NCBI GenBank assembly: GCA_023403845.1
Contig: JAEYDL010000006.1
Span: forward strand, 62,001-126,000
DNA length: 64,000 nucleotides
Direction of reading: 5' to 3'
Source: Pseudomonadota bacterium
Lineage (GTDB): Bacteria > Desulfobacterota > Desulfovibrionia > Desulfovibrionales > Desulfovibrionaceae
In this document: one piece after another, positions 8,225 to 16,331 of the stretch
Numbering within the stretch: position 1 is the first letter of the stretch
Layout of the letters: every line of letters begins with the position of its first letter
The notes under the pieces: generated by a model
Told to the model about the DNA's origin: nothing
Databases searched by the model: none
What the model saw: the letters and a program-made list of their open reading frames with translations, nothing else
Program-made: the position numbers and the translations under genes

Positions 8225-9298
8225 TCACCAGTTTTTCCGGGTGATGTCGCGCCACTCCGGCAGCACTTCCCAAATCGTGCGGCGAAGATGCCCGTCACGC
8301 CCGACGACAGGTTCCGCCAGAAACAGAGCCTTGAAAATGGCCTGCTCCGTCGCTTCGGCGGCGGCCTGAAAAAGGCTGTCCAGCCAGCAGTCCGGGGCAT
8401 GCGGCAGCGGAACGGCCTCATTCTGTTCCGGCCACGGCAGATGCTGGGCCGTCGAAAAACACACGGCCACATCGCCGCTGCCATGACCGTAAATGGATCC
8501 GGTCCGGGCAAGTCCATTTCCCGCCCGGCGGGCCAGACGTCCCAGCTGCGCGATGTCAAGGGGCGCATCAGTAGCAAGAATCATGATGATCGACCCCTTT
8601 TCCGGGGTCGAGATGGCTGCGGCATCCGCATCCAACCGGGACAGGCGCTCTTTCAGCAGACCACCCACGGCGCGCCCGTCCAGCAGACACTGTTCGGCCT
8701 TGCCGAAATTGGAAAGCACAAGAGCGCCTACGGCGTATGTCCGTTCACCGCAGGCAGCCACGCGGGAAGCAGAGCCGATGCCCCCCTTGAGCTGAAAACA
8801 GGACATGCCCCTGCCTGCGCCAGTACTGCCCTGTTCAAAGTGCCTGCCCGCCGCGCCCAGGGCAGCCTCGTAATGTTCCGTACCCACGGCAAGAGCCTGT
8901 ATATCGTTCAGATATCCGTCATTGCACTCAAGAACCAGAGGATTCACGGTCGGCCACTCACGACCGATCTCCGGATGCCTGGCAATGGCGTTCCTGATCT
9001 GGGCCGTGGCCACGGTCCCCACGGACAGAGTGTTGGTCAGGGCCAGCGGCGTTTCAAGACATCCCAGCTCGGCAATCTGCATCAACCCCATGCTCTTGCC
9101 AAAGCCGTTGAACACCACGGTTGCGGCAAGCGGTCTTTTCAGAAGAGGGTCATCATTGGGCACGACGACGGTCACGCCCGTCTGAATCGGACCATCGCTC
9201 AACGTACAGTGTCCGACACGGATCTCGCCTACATCGGTAATGGCGTCCTGAGGACCGGACGGCAATATGCCGACACGGGGAAAATCACGCTGTTTCAT
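8225..9298 (-). CDS. S58/P1-family aminopeptidase (DmpA/BapA-like)
   Basis: A self-cleaving Ntn-type aminopeptidase. Relatives such as Ochrobactrum DmpA and the BapA beta-peptidases release N-terminal D-, L- or beta-residues from short peptides. The 357-residue precursor shows the family signatures NTLSVGTV, FQLKGGIGSASR and EKGSIIMILATDAPL; the Gly-Ser of the last is the expected autocleavage site, making the Ser the N-terminal nucleophile of the beta chain. The ATG at 9298 has AGGAG upstream, and that AGGAG lies inside the end of a decayed permease gene, so the peptidase was once the next gene in a peptide-transport operon. Confidence 0.9.
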   Translation of the reverse strand: MKQRDFPRVGILPSGPQDAITDVGEIRVGHCTLSDGPIQTGVTVVVPNDDPLLKRPLAATVVFNGFGKSMGLMQIAELGCLETPLALTNTLSVGTVATAQIRNAIARHPEIGREWPTVNPLVLECNDGYLNDIQALAVGTEHYEAALGAAGRHFEQGSTGAGRGMSCFQLKGGIGSASRVAACGERTYAVGALVLSNFGKAEQCLLDGRAVGGLLKERLSRLDADAAAISTPEKGSIIMILATDAPLDIAQLGRLARRAGNGLARTGSIYGHGSGDVAVCFSTAQHLPWPEQNEAVPLPHAPDCWLDSLFQAAAEATEQAIFKALFLAEPVVGRDGHLRRTIWEVLPEWRDITRKNW

Positions 9299-9301
9299 GC
9301 C

Positions 9302-9528
9302 CTACTCCTGATCGATCTTGGGGTATCGAACACATTCGAAGTCCATCGCCGAGCAGATTGAAATCAGCACGGCAAGAAAGATGGCCAGACCGGGAAAAAT
9401 GGCCACATGCGGCGCAATGACCATATCCGCCGGCCTCGTTCCGCATGGCCCATTCCGGCGTGGGGCTGCGCGCCAAGGCCGAGAAAGGACAGACCGGTGA
9501 CCGTAACGATGGAAGTCCCGATGCGCAT
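9302..9528 (-). pseudogene. Remnant of a DppC/OppC-type ABC peptide permease
   Basis: Only about 75 codons of the C-terminal end survive and they are spread over different frames. One frame reads GTSIVTVTGLSFLGLGAQP, a second PTPEW and NEAGGY, a third APHVAIFPGLAIFLAVL, and then FNLLGDGLR in the second frame again. These are consecutive parts of the DppC C-terminus, so at least three small indels have accumulated. Nothing resembling the rest of the permease lies upstream. Its end overlaps the ribosome site of the S58 peptidase gene. A degraded dipeptide transporter is the only reading I find reasonable. Confidence 0.82.
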
Positions 9529-10000
9529 GGAAAAACAGACTACTATGCTATGTACCGGGGGAAATATGTCGCACCATGCAGGACAGATTAATAATTCTGT
9601 GAAGCAAACCGGCAAAAGAATGCTCAGAAAATCAACATATAAAAATCTATGATAGAAAGGAGTTTGCCACACATTATTTTCAATGACAAGCATGGCATTT
9701 TTGCTTAATCTGAATAATTTCACAGCATCCAGACGGCGATTCCGACTTTCGGCCCCTGAACAGTCCGATGCGCCCTGCTCGCCTCAGGAGGTATGCAGAG
9801 AACGGAGCGACCTTCACGCAAAGAGACGTACATACAGGGCGGCTTCCCCTTCTCCCAAATCAGAAGAACGCTGTTCAACCGTCTTTACCGCATGTCTTCC
9901 CCGACAGTTTCTCCAAGAGCCGGCCCCTGATTCCATGTCCGAAAACGGCTAGCCCTTTACGGCGGCTCGCGATAGGATTCTTTCAGCTGGAGGCAGGTAG
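9529..10000. other. AT-richer intergenic region
   Basis: About 470 bases with no supported gene between the permease remnant and the Ada-AlkA gene. The first half is clearly AT-richer than its surroundings. It should hold the plus-strand promoter of the repair operon and the present minus-strand promoter of the two peptidase genes. I did not find a clear Ada-box or consensus promoter. Confidence 0.4.
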
Positions 10001-11479
10001 ATGCAGAAAGATACTTCCGGGTTGTATTCCGCCTTTCTCGCAAAAGATGCCCGTTTTGACGGCAGATTTTTTGTCGGTGTTTCTTCAACCGGCATATATT
10101 GCCGTCCCGTATGCCGGGCCAGAATGCCCAAAAAGGAAAACTGCACGTTCTTTTCTTCAGCCGCGGAAGCCGAACAGGCGGGTTACCGGCCCTGTCTGCT
10201 CTGCCGGCCGGAACTTGCTCCGGGGATGTCTGCGGTCGACGCTTCGACATCTCTGGCCAGACGCGCCGCCAGAATGATGGAAGAAAACTGCGGCACAGGG
10301 GAAAAGCTGGAATGCTATGCCGCCCGGCTCAAGTGTACGGGACGTCATTTGCGCCGCGTATTTGAAGAGGAATTTCACGTATCGCCAATACAGTACATGC
10401 AGACATGCAGGCTGCTGCTGGCAAAAACGCTTTTGGCGGATACGACATTGTCCGTCGTGGACGTCGCCATGGCATCAGGTTTCGGGAGTCTGCGCCGATT
10501 CAACGATGCCTTCAAAAGAAAATACCACCTCGTTCCCAGCGATATTCGCAAAAAAACGAAGGCAGAAAAGCAGAAAAACGCCGCAATAACAATCGCTCTC
10601 GGCTACAGACCGCCGTATCTTTGGGAAAATCTGTTACGTTTTCTCGAAGCGAGAGCCATTGCCGGCGTTGAAATGGTCAGGGGAAGCATCTATTATCGAA
10701 CGGTTTGCCTTCCGGACGCGGGACAAAATCCGGCGACAGGCTGGATTGCCGTTTCAAACAGTGAAGAGAGGCATGTTCTTGAAGTATCTCTGAGCGAGTC
10801 TCTTCTGCCCGTTCTTCCACAGGTGCTGGGAAAAATCCGGAATATGTTCGATCTGTACTGCGATCCGGAAGCCGTTTTTGCTTCGCTCGCCGTCATGAAT
10901 GACATTCGTGAGAATCTTTGCAGAAAAGGGACCAGACTTCCCGGCTGTTTCGACCCCTTTGAAATGTCCGTCAGGGCGATTTTGGGACAGCAGATTACGG
11001 TAAAGGCGGCGAGCACTCTTGCAGAACGTCTTGCTGTCCGTTTCGGAAGTCCAGTGGAAACGCCCATTGAAGGACTGACAAGACTCTTTCCTTCCCCGGA
11101 ACGACTCGCGGGGCTTGAAGGCCCGCCGGAACGGCATCTCGGTCCTCTGGGCATCATCGGGGTCAGGGCATCCGCCATAGCCGCTCTGGCGGATGCAGTC
11201 GCACGACGGGAAATCCGTTTCGAAACCTGTCACGACCCGGAACAGGAGATGCGCAACCTCCAGGCCATCAAGGGAATCGGTGCCTGGACGGCGAGCTATA
11301 TCGCCATGAGAGCCATGGCCTGGCCCGACGCCTTTCTGGCGACTGATTCAGGGGTGCGACACGCATTACCCGGCCATACCCCCAGAGAACTATCCGCCAT
11401 GGCGGAACGATGGAGACCATGGAGAAGCTATGCCACGATCAATCTCTGGAACAGCATGCATGCGGATGCAGCCTCCTGA
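10001..11479 (+). CDS. Ada-AlkA fusion: methylphosphotriester sensor, AraC HTH and 3-methyladenine DNA glycosylase
   Basis: Combines a sensor/regulator of alkylation damage with a base-excision glycosylase. Residues 1-75 are the Ada zinc domain with Cys34, Cys38, Cys65 and Cys68; Cys38 should accept methyl groups from phosphotriesters. Residues about 85-185 are an AraC-type double HTH. Residues about 195-305 match AlkA_N and 310-490 the HhH-GPD domain, with the hairpin around LQAIKGIGAWTASY and the likely catalytic Asp449 in ATDSGVRHAL. The ATG at 10001 follows GGAGG. It heads a run of repair genes and probably activates it after methylation, as Ada does in E. coli. The Ogt domain of classical Ada is absent and supplied by separate downstream genes. 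Confidence 0.93.
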   Translation: MQKDTSGLYSAFLAKDARFDGRFFVGVSSTGIYCRPVCRARMPKKENCTFFSSAAEAEQAGYRPCLLCRPELAPGMSAVDASTSLARRAARMMEENCGTGEKLECYAARLKCTGRHLRRVFEEEFHVSPIQYMQTCRLLLAKTLLADTTLSVVDVAMASGFGSLRRFNDAFKRKYHLVPSDIRKKTKAEKQKNAAITIALGYRPPYLWENLLRFLEARAIAGVEMVRGSIYYRTVCLPDAGQNPATGWIAVSNSEERHVLEVSLSESLLPVLPQVLGKIRNMFDLYCDPEAVFASLAVMNDIRENLCRKGTRLPGCFDPFEMSVRAILGQQITVKAASTLAERLAVRFGSPVETPIEGLTRLFPSPERLAGLEGPPERHLGPLGIIGVRASAIAALADAVARREIRFETCHDPEQEMRNLQAIKGIGAWTASYIAMRAMAWPDAFLATDSGVRHALPGHTPRELSAMAERWRPWRSYATINLWNSMHADAAS

Positions 11480-11537
11480 GAGAAGTGCGCATCCACGCAA
11501 TTTGAAATACTATTGCTCAAAGGAGGAGCAGGTCAGA

Positions 11538-11891
11538 ATGGGAAGCCTCGTTCTTCTGTTTGAAGCCGGCATCAAAAAGGGAGGCATGGAAGACTACCTG
11601 CAGCTGGCCGCCTCCCTGAAGAAAGAAGTGTCCAGAGCGGAAGGCTTCATCCGTTCCGAACGTTTTTCTTTCATGACTGAAGAGGGGAAACTGCTCAGCC
11701 TGTCTGTGTGGAAAGATGAGGAATGCGTAGTCCAATGGCGCAATCAGATCTTGCATCGCCTATGTCAGCGACAAGGCAGATCAAACGCATTTGCTGACTA
11801 CACCGTTGCTGTGCTCGCTCCCATACGCTGTTACGGGATGAGGGTACGCCGGGCGACGCCGGAGGGCTCCAACCAGTTTTTGGGAGCATGA
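11538..11891 (+). CDS. Antibiotic biosynthesis monooxygenase (ABM) domain protein
   Basis: A 117-residue protein of the dimeric alpha-beta barrel superfamily. The recognisable pattern is LLFEAGIKKGGMEDYLQLAA, EGFIRSERFSF, LLSLSVWKDEECVVQWRNQ and HRLCQRQGRSNAFADY. Such proteins include heme-degrading and quinone monooxygenases, but most are uncharacterised and no catalytic residue can be assigned. The ATG at 11538 follows AGGAGG at long spacing. It lies between the Ada-AlkA gene and an Ogt gene, with two bases to the latter, so it belongs to the alkylation operon; detoxifying a reactive by-product is a speculation. Confidence 0.78.
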   Translation: MGSLVLLFEAGIKKGGMEDYLQLAASLKKEVSRAEGFIRSERFSFMTEEGKLLSLSVWKDEECVVQWRNQILHRLCQRQGRSNAFADYTVAVLAPIRCYGMRVRRATPEGSNQFLGA

Positions 11892-11893
11892 CA

Positions 11894-12427
11894 ATGCAAT
11901 ACGTCACTACCTGCCAATCCCCGCTCGGCGACATTCTCCTTGCCGCCGATGAATATGGCCTGACCGGCCTGTGGTTTGAAGGTGAAAAATTTTACGCGCT
12001 CAGCCTTGATCCGGAACACGAAAAAAAAGAGGTACCAATCCTTTCGGAAGTCAGACGCTGGCTGGACATCTACTTCTCCGGACGCGAACCTGACTTCATG
12101 CCGCCCGTACATATGATAGGATCGGATTTTCGGCTTTGCGTCTGGGAATTGCTACGAAAAATTCCCTATGGCAAGACAATTACATACGGAGAACTCGCAA
12201 AACAGATAGCCAGGTCGCGCGGGTTGCCCCGAATGTCGGCACAGGCCGTTGGCGGCGCCGTCGGACACAACGAGATCTCGATCATCATTCCCTGTCATCG
12301 CGTTGTCGGAACCAATGGGAGTCTTACCGGATACGCGGGCGGCGTGGACAAAAAACGCAGATTGCTGGAGCTAGAAGGTGTCGATACGGGAAAATTCTTC
12401 GTTCCTCTCAAGGGAACGGCGTTGTAG
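11894..12427 (+). CDS. ogt: Methylated-DNA--protein-cysteine methyltransferase (first Ogt copy)
   Basis: Suicide enzyme that removes methyl groups from O6-methylguanine. The 177-residue protein has an N-terminal RNase-H-like domain and a C-terminal DNA-binding domain, with the acceptor Cys in IIIPCHRVVG, the preceding GGAVGHN loop and the following NGSLTGYAGG. The ATG at 11894 is preferred over 11888 because GGGAG is then seven bases upstream. It is the first of three MGMT-type genes in a row and is close in sequence to the third, which points to a local duplication. Regulation by the upstream Ada-AlkA protein is likely. Confidence 0.95.
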   Translation: MQYVTTCQSPLGDILLAADEYGLTGLWFEGEKFYALSLDPEHEKKEVPILSEVRRWLDIYFSGREPDFMPPVHMIGSDFRLCVWELLRKIPYGKTITYGELAKQIARSRGLPRMSAQAVGGAVGHNEISIIIPCHRVVGTNGSLTGYAGGVDKKRRLLELEGVDTGKFFVPLKGTAL

Positions 12428-12740
12428 GACCGGCCAGTCCATCCTGCACCAGGATCTGATATATGAGATACTTTCCGTTGTTGAGGAAATACCGGAAGGA
12501 TGCGTCGCCACATATGGTCAAATCGCGCGCCTGATCGGGCGGGACAAAAATGCCAGACTGATAGGAAAGGTTCTTGGAATGGCGGAAGACTACGGCACAT
12601 ATCCGTGCCATCGAGTCGTCAACCATGCAGGGCGTCTTGTCCCCGGATGGACAGAACAGCGCTCTCTCCTGGAAGCTGAACATGTCGTCATGAAGGACGA
12701 CATGCATGTAGATCTGAAAAAATCACTCTGGAATTACTGA
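12378..12740 (+). CDS. Short MGMT-family DNA-binding domain protein
   Basis: Contains only the C-terminal half of an alkyltransferase. The fold runs from IYEILSVVEEIPEGCVATYG through RLIGRDKNARLIGKVL to YPCHRVVNHAGRLVPGW and ends DLKKSLWNY. Cys is kept in PCHR, unlike classical ATL proteins, which have PWHR, so it may still transfer alkyl groups or mark lesions for excision repair. The start is unclear: the only standard start codon in frame before the domain is a GTG at 12378, inside the first ogt gene and without a proper ribosome site. Initiation by coupling, or a rare start codon near 12450, is possible. Confidence 0.8.
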   Translation: MSIRENSSFLSRERRCRTGQSILHQDLIYEILSVVEEIPEGCVATYGQIARLIGRDKNARLIGKVLGMAEDYGTYPCHRVVNHAGRLVPGWTEQRSLLEAEHVVMKDDMHVDLKKSLWNY

Positions 12741-12746
12741 AAGGCA

Positions 12747-13289
12747 ATGACAACATACACAACCTGCCATGAAACCCCTCTGGGACGGGTAACGCTCGCC
12801 GCCAGAGACGACGCCCTTGTCGGACTCTGGCTGGAAGGTCAGAAGTATTTCGGGGCTACCCTGAACGGTGAGATACGGGAGCGGAACGATCTTCCAATAT
12901 TCGTCCAGACCAGAGATTGGCTTGGTCGGTATTTCTCCGGCGAAAAGCCCCTAATATCGGAACTGAATCTTGACCCGGCCGGAAGCTCGTTCAGAAAAAC
13001 CGTCTGGAAACTTCTCTGCCAGATTCCCTATGGCGAAGTTACGACCTATGGAGAGCTGGCCGGAATGATCGCGACGGCATCCCACAAGAAAAAAATGTCC
13101 TCGCAAGCCGTAGGCGGAGCAGTAGGACATAACGCGATTTCCATCATCATACCCTGCCACCGTGTCGTCGGCGCAAACGGCAGTCTGACAGGGTATGCAG
13201 GCGGAATCGCAAAAAAAATTCAATTACTGATCCATGAACAGGCATATACGGACAGCTTTTTCATACCCGGAAACAGTACGGCGCCCTAG
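12747..13289 (+). CDS. Methylated-DNA--protein-cysteine methyltransferase (second Ogt copy)
   Basis: A 180-residue second O6-alkylguanine alkyltransferase. The acceptor is Cys137 in IIIPCHRVVG, with SSQAVGGAVGHN before and NGSLTGYAGG after. It shares these long stretches with the first copy, but its N-terminal domain differs more, as expected of diverging paralogues. The ATG at 12747 lies six bases after the short MGMT gene, with AAAGG upstream. It is probably the last gene of the alkylation operon; the UvrA-like gene starts about 320 bases later. Confidence 0.95.
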   Translation: MTTYTTCHETPLGRVTLAARDDALVGLWLEGQKYFGATLNGEIRERNDLPIFVQTRDWLGRYFSGEKPLISELNLDPAGSSFRKTVWKLLCQIPYGEVTTYGELAGMIATASHKKKMSSQAVGGAVGHNAISIIIPCHRVVGANGSLTGYAGGIAKKIQLLIHEQAYTDSFFIPGNSTAP

Positions 13290-13610
13290 TCTTCCCCGAC
13301 ATCGTATGTACCCTGGGCAACGGAAGCGCATGACTGGATGACGGCTTCCTGAAAAGCGCCCGTCATGCGCAAGAGCGTGGTATGACTTGTTGTTGCATAT
13401 GATCTGCTTTCAGCTGTATTCGTACGCCACGCTCATCAGCGTTTTCCCTGCTGTCTGTTACTGTCCGGGACGCTGTCGTGCATATTGTCGCGAGACCCCG
13501 CATCGCAACGGAAGGTTTCGCAATGCCGGGTCTCCATTCCCGGTTTGAAAGTTGCTCGCCCGAAGCGGCCTATGCCCTCACGCATGCAGGGCGAAGGAGT
13601 TCGCATTTCC
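13290..13610. other. Intergenic region with a long inverted repeat
   Basis: No gene is supported between the second ogt copy and the UvrA-like gene. A 9-bp inverted repeat, GCGCATGAC at 13326-13334 and GTCATGCGC at 13362-13370, could be part of a terminator or operator; there is no T-tract. The upstream extension of the UvrA-like frame is not conserved in the family. Confidence 0.4.
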
Positions 13611-16127
13611 ATGACGGATGTCCGTAACGCTCCCCCTCCCGTTCCCCGATGCATCAAAATACGGGGAGCGAAAGTCCATAATCTGAAAAATATTGATGTG
13701 GATGTGCCGCTGAACAGGATCGTCGCCATTGCCGGAGTGTCCGGCTCCGGCAAGTCGTCACTCGCGCTGGGCGTCCTGTATGCCGAAGGCTCCAGGCGCT
13801 ATCTGGACGCACTCTCCACCTACACAAGAAGACGGATGACGCAGGCGGCCAGACCGCAGGTGGATGAAGCCCTGTATGTTCCCGCCGCCCTTGCTCTGCA
13901 CCAGCGTCCGGGCATCTCCGGTATCCGCAGTACGTTCGGCACGGGGACGGAACTGCTCAACAGTCTGCGCCTGATGTTTTCACGGCTTGCGAGCCACAGA
14001 TGCCCCAATGGGCACTACCTTCCCCCCTCGCTGGCCGTTGCGGCGGGACGGGAACTCGTCTGTCCCGAATGCGGTGTCGTATTTTACGCGCCATCAGCCG
14101 AAGAACTGGCGTTCAACAGTCAGGGGGCATGCCGCACATGCGACGGAACAGGAATGGTGCGAACGGTTGACCGGGCAACCCTCGTGCCGGATGAGTCTCT
14201 TTCCATCGACGAGGGAGCCGTAGCGCCGTGGAACTCCCTGATGTGGTCGCTGATGACGGATGTCTGCCGCGCCATGGGCGTCCGTACCGATGTTCCCTTC
14301 CACGAACTGACAGAGGAAGAGAAGAATATCGTCTATGCCGGACCGGCGGAAAAGAAACATATCCTGTACAAGGCCAAAAACTCCAATCAGGCCGGCGAGC
14401 TTGACTTCACCTACTTCAATGCGGTCTATACCGTCGAAAACGCTCTGGCAAAGGTCAAGGACGACAAGGGGATGAGGCGTGTGGAAAAATTTCTGAGGGA
14501 GGACGTCTGCCCCGATTGCCTCGGGACGCGGCTGACCGCCGCCGCAAGAGCGCCGAAGCTGCGTGGCCTCTCTCTGGACGCCGCCTGTCAAATGACGCTT
14601 GCCGGCCTTGCAAAATGGGTCGAGGGCGTCCCCGCTTCCCTGCCGCAGGAAATGTTGCCAATGGCGGAAAGCATCTGCGGCTCCTTCAGGGATACGGCAC
14701 GGCGATTGCTGGATCTGGGACTCGGCTATCTCACGCTTGATCGCGCCGCGTCCACCCTCTCCACAGGAGAACGGCAGCGGATGCAGCTTGCTCGCGCTGT
14801 TCGCAACCGTACCACGGGCGTTCTTTATGTGCTGGACGAGCCGTCCATCGGATTGCATCCTTCCAACATCGTCGGGCTGACCGGCGTAATGCGGGACCTG
14901 ATTGCCGACGGAAATTCCGTGATTCTGGTCGATCACGACACGCAGATTCTGTCGGAGGCAGACTGGTTCATCGAACTGGGACCGGGCGCCGGGGCCAGCG
15001 GAGGTTCCGTTATCGCAGAGGGAACCATTGCGGACCTTACAGCGAACAGCCGTTCCCAGCTCGGAGAATTCCTTGCCGGAAAGGCAACCCGCACACGACG
15101 AGCACAGAGGGTTCAAGACGTTTTTTCCATTGGCATCATTCGTCTCTCCACGACACAAATCCATACGGTCAAACCTCTGGAGGTCGCAATCCCCAAAGGG
15201 AGACTGACTGTCGTGACCGGCGTGTCCGGTTCCGGCAAGACAACTCTGATTCTGGAAAGTCTCGTTCCGGGACTCAGTGCGCTGACAAAAGGCAACAAAC
15301 TGCCGGACCATGTACTTTCTGTGGATGCGGATGGAATTGAACATGTAAAACTCATTGACGCCACCCCTGTCGGCATCAACGTCCGGTCCACCGTTGCGAC
15401 CTATGCGAACGTGCATGATGAGCTGCGGAAAGTTTTTGCCAGGACGCCGGAGGCCAGACGACTTGGCTACAAGGCAGGAGATTTTTCCTACAACACAGGG
15501 AAGCTGCGCTGCCCCGTCTGCGACGGAACGGGCGTCATCAGCCTTGACGTGCAGTTCCTGCCCGATGTGGACATTCCCTGCCCGGAATGCCGCGGGACCA
15601 GATTTTCGCGGAATGCCGCCGGAATACGGTATCAGAACAGAGCGGGCAAGGCATATTCGCTGCCGGAACTGATGGACATGGACATCCATGCGGCACAGGA
15701 GGCCTGCGCGGATCTGAAAGTTGTCCGTCAGCGTCTGGACGTGCTGCAAAAGATCGGGCTGGGCTACCTGACGCTTGGGGAAGAAACACCCAGCCTTTCA
15801 GGTGGAGAAGCCCAGCGTCTGAAACTGGCAAGCGAAATGGGAAAAACGCAATCTGGGTCCGTGTTTGTCTTCGATGAACCCACCATTGGCCTGCATCCTC
15901 TGGATGTCCGGACGCTTCTGGATGTGTTCCAGACCCTTATCGAAAGCGGCGCTACCGTGATCGTGATCGAACACGATCTGGACGTGATGCGAAACGCCGA
16001 CTACATCATCGATATGGGACCGGGCGGCGGCCCTGAAGGCGGAAAAATCGTGGCCGTCGGGACGCCATTGCAGATTGCGGCAAATCCCGCGAGCATCACC
16101 GGAAAATATCTGGCTCCCCTTCTATAA
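13611..16127 (+). CDS. UvrA-like excision-repair ABC ATPase
   Basis: A 838-residue tandem ABC ATPase of the UvrA family, shorter than the roughly 940 residues of housekeeping UvrA. The N-terminal half has Walker A GVSGSGKSSLA, signature LSTGERQR and LDEPSIGLHP. The C-terminal half has GVSGSGKTTLI, LSGGEAQR and FDEPTIGLHP. Paired CxxC motifs (CPEC/CRTC and CPVC/CPEC) are the zinc modules. The length and diverged insert suggest a UvrA2-type paralogue with a reduced UvrB-binding region. The ATG at 13611 has GAAGGAG upstream. Its position after the MGMT genes suggests a role in removing alkyl lesions, though such proteins can also give drug resistance. Confidence 0.9.
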   Translation: MTDVRNAPPPVPRCIKIRGAKVHNLKNIDVDVPLNRIVAIAGVSGSGKSSLALGVLYAEGSRRYLDALSTYTRRRMTQAARPQVDEALYVPAALALHQRPGISGIRSTFGTGTELLNSLRLMFSRLASHRCPNGHYLPPSLAVAAGRELVCPECGVVFYAPSAEELAFNSQGACRTCDGTGMVRTVDRATLVPDESLSIDEGAVAPWNSLMWSLMTDVCRAMGVRTDVPFHELTEEEKNIVYAGPAEKKHILYKAKNSNQAGELDFTYFNAVYTVENALAKVKDDKGMRRVEKFLREDVCPDCLGTRLTAAARAPKLRGLSLDAACQMTLAGLAKWVEGVPASLPQEMLPMAESICGSFRDTARRLLDLGLGYLTLDRAASTLSTGERQRMQLARAVRNRTTGVLYVLDEPSIGLHPSNIVGLTGVMRDLIADGNSVILVDHDTQILSEADWFIELGPGAGASGGSVIAEGTIADLTANSRSQLGEFLAGKATRTRRAQRVQDVFSIGIIRLSTTQIHTVKPLEVAIPKGRLTVVTGVSGSGKTTLILESLVPGLSALTKGNKLPDHVLSVDADGIEHVKLIDATPVGINVRSTVATYANVHDELRKVFARTPEARRLGYKAGDFSYNTGKLRCPVCDGTGVISLDVQFLPDVDIPCPECRGTRFSRNAAGIRYQNRAGKAYSLPELMDMDIHAAQEACADLKVVRQRLDVLQKIGLGYLTLGEETPSLSGGEAQRLKLASEMGKTQSGSVFVFDEPTIGLHPLDVRTLLDVFQTLIESGATVIVIEHDLDVMRNADYIIDMGPGGGPEGGKIVAVGTPLQIAANPASITGKYLAPLL

Positions 16128-16264
16128 GCACGGTCTGCAACCGGCTCAGAACGGCGTCCGGTCCTTCCGCAGCAACATGCCCCGTCCGGCTTTTGCCGTT
16201 CAGGAGGCAGCGTCAAACGGATAAAAGAAAGAGGCCGGGAATTCACCCTGACTCGGGAGAAATC

Positions 16265-16303
16265 AAAAACCGGGATCGGGCGGTCTTTTGCGCTCGATCC
16301 CGG
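16265..16303 (-). terminator. Rho-independent terminator after the isoaspartyl peptidase gene
   Basis: Nine-base arms CCGGGATCG and CGATCCCGG, followed on the minus strand by TTTTTGATTTC. It lies between the convergent UvrA-like gene and the isoaspartyl peptidase gene and probably stops transcription from both. Confidence 0.85.
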
Positions 16304-16331
16304 AACTCTGAGAATATCGTTTGCCCGCCGA

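Noticed and set aside
9529..10000. Upstream continuation of the DppC remnant
   Set aside because: No frame before 9528 shows permease helices, so the rest of the gene seems deleted.
13485..13610. Longer N-terminus of the UvrA-like protein
   Set aside because: The frame is open from 13485 but the residues do not match the family, and the ATG at 13611 has a ribosome site.
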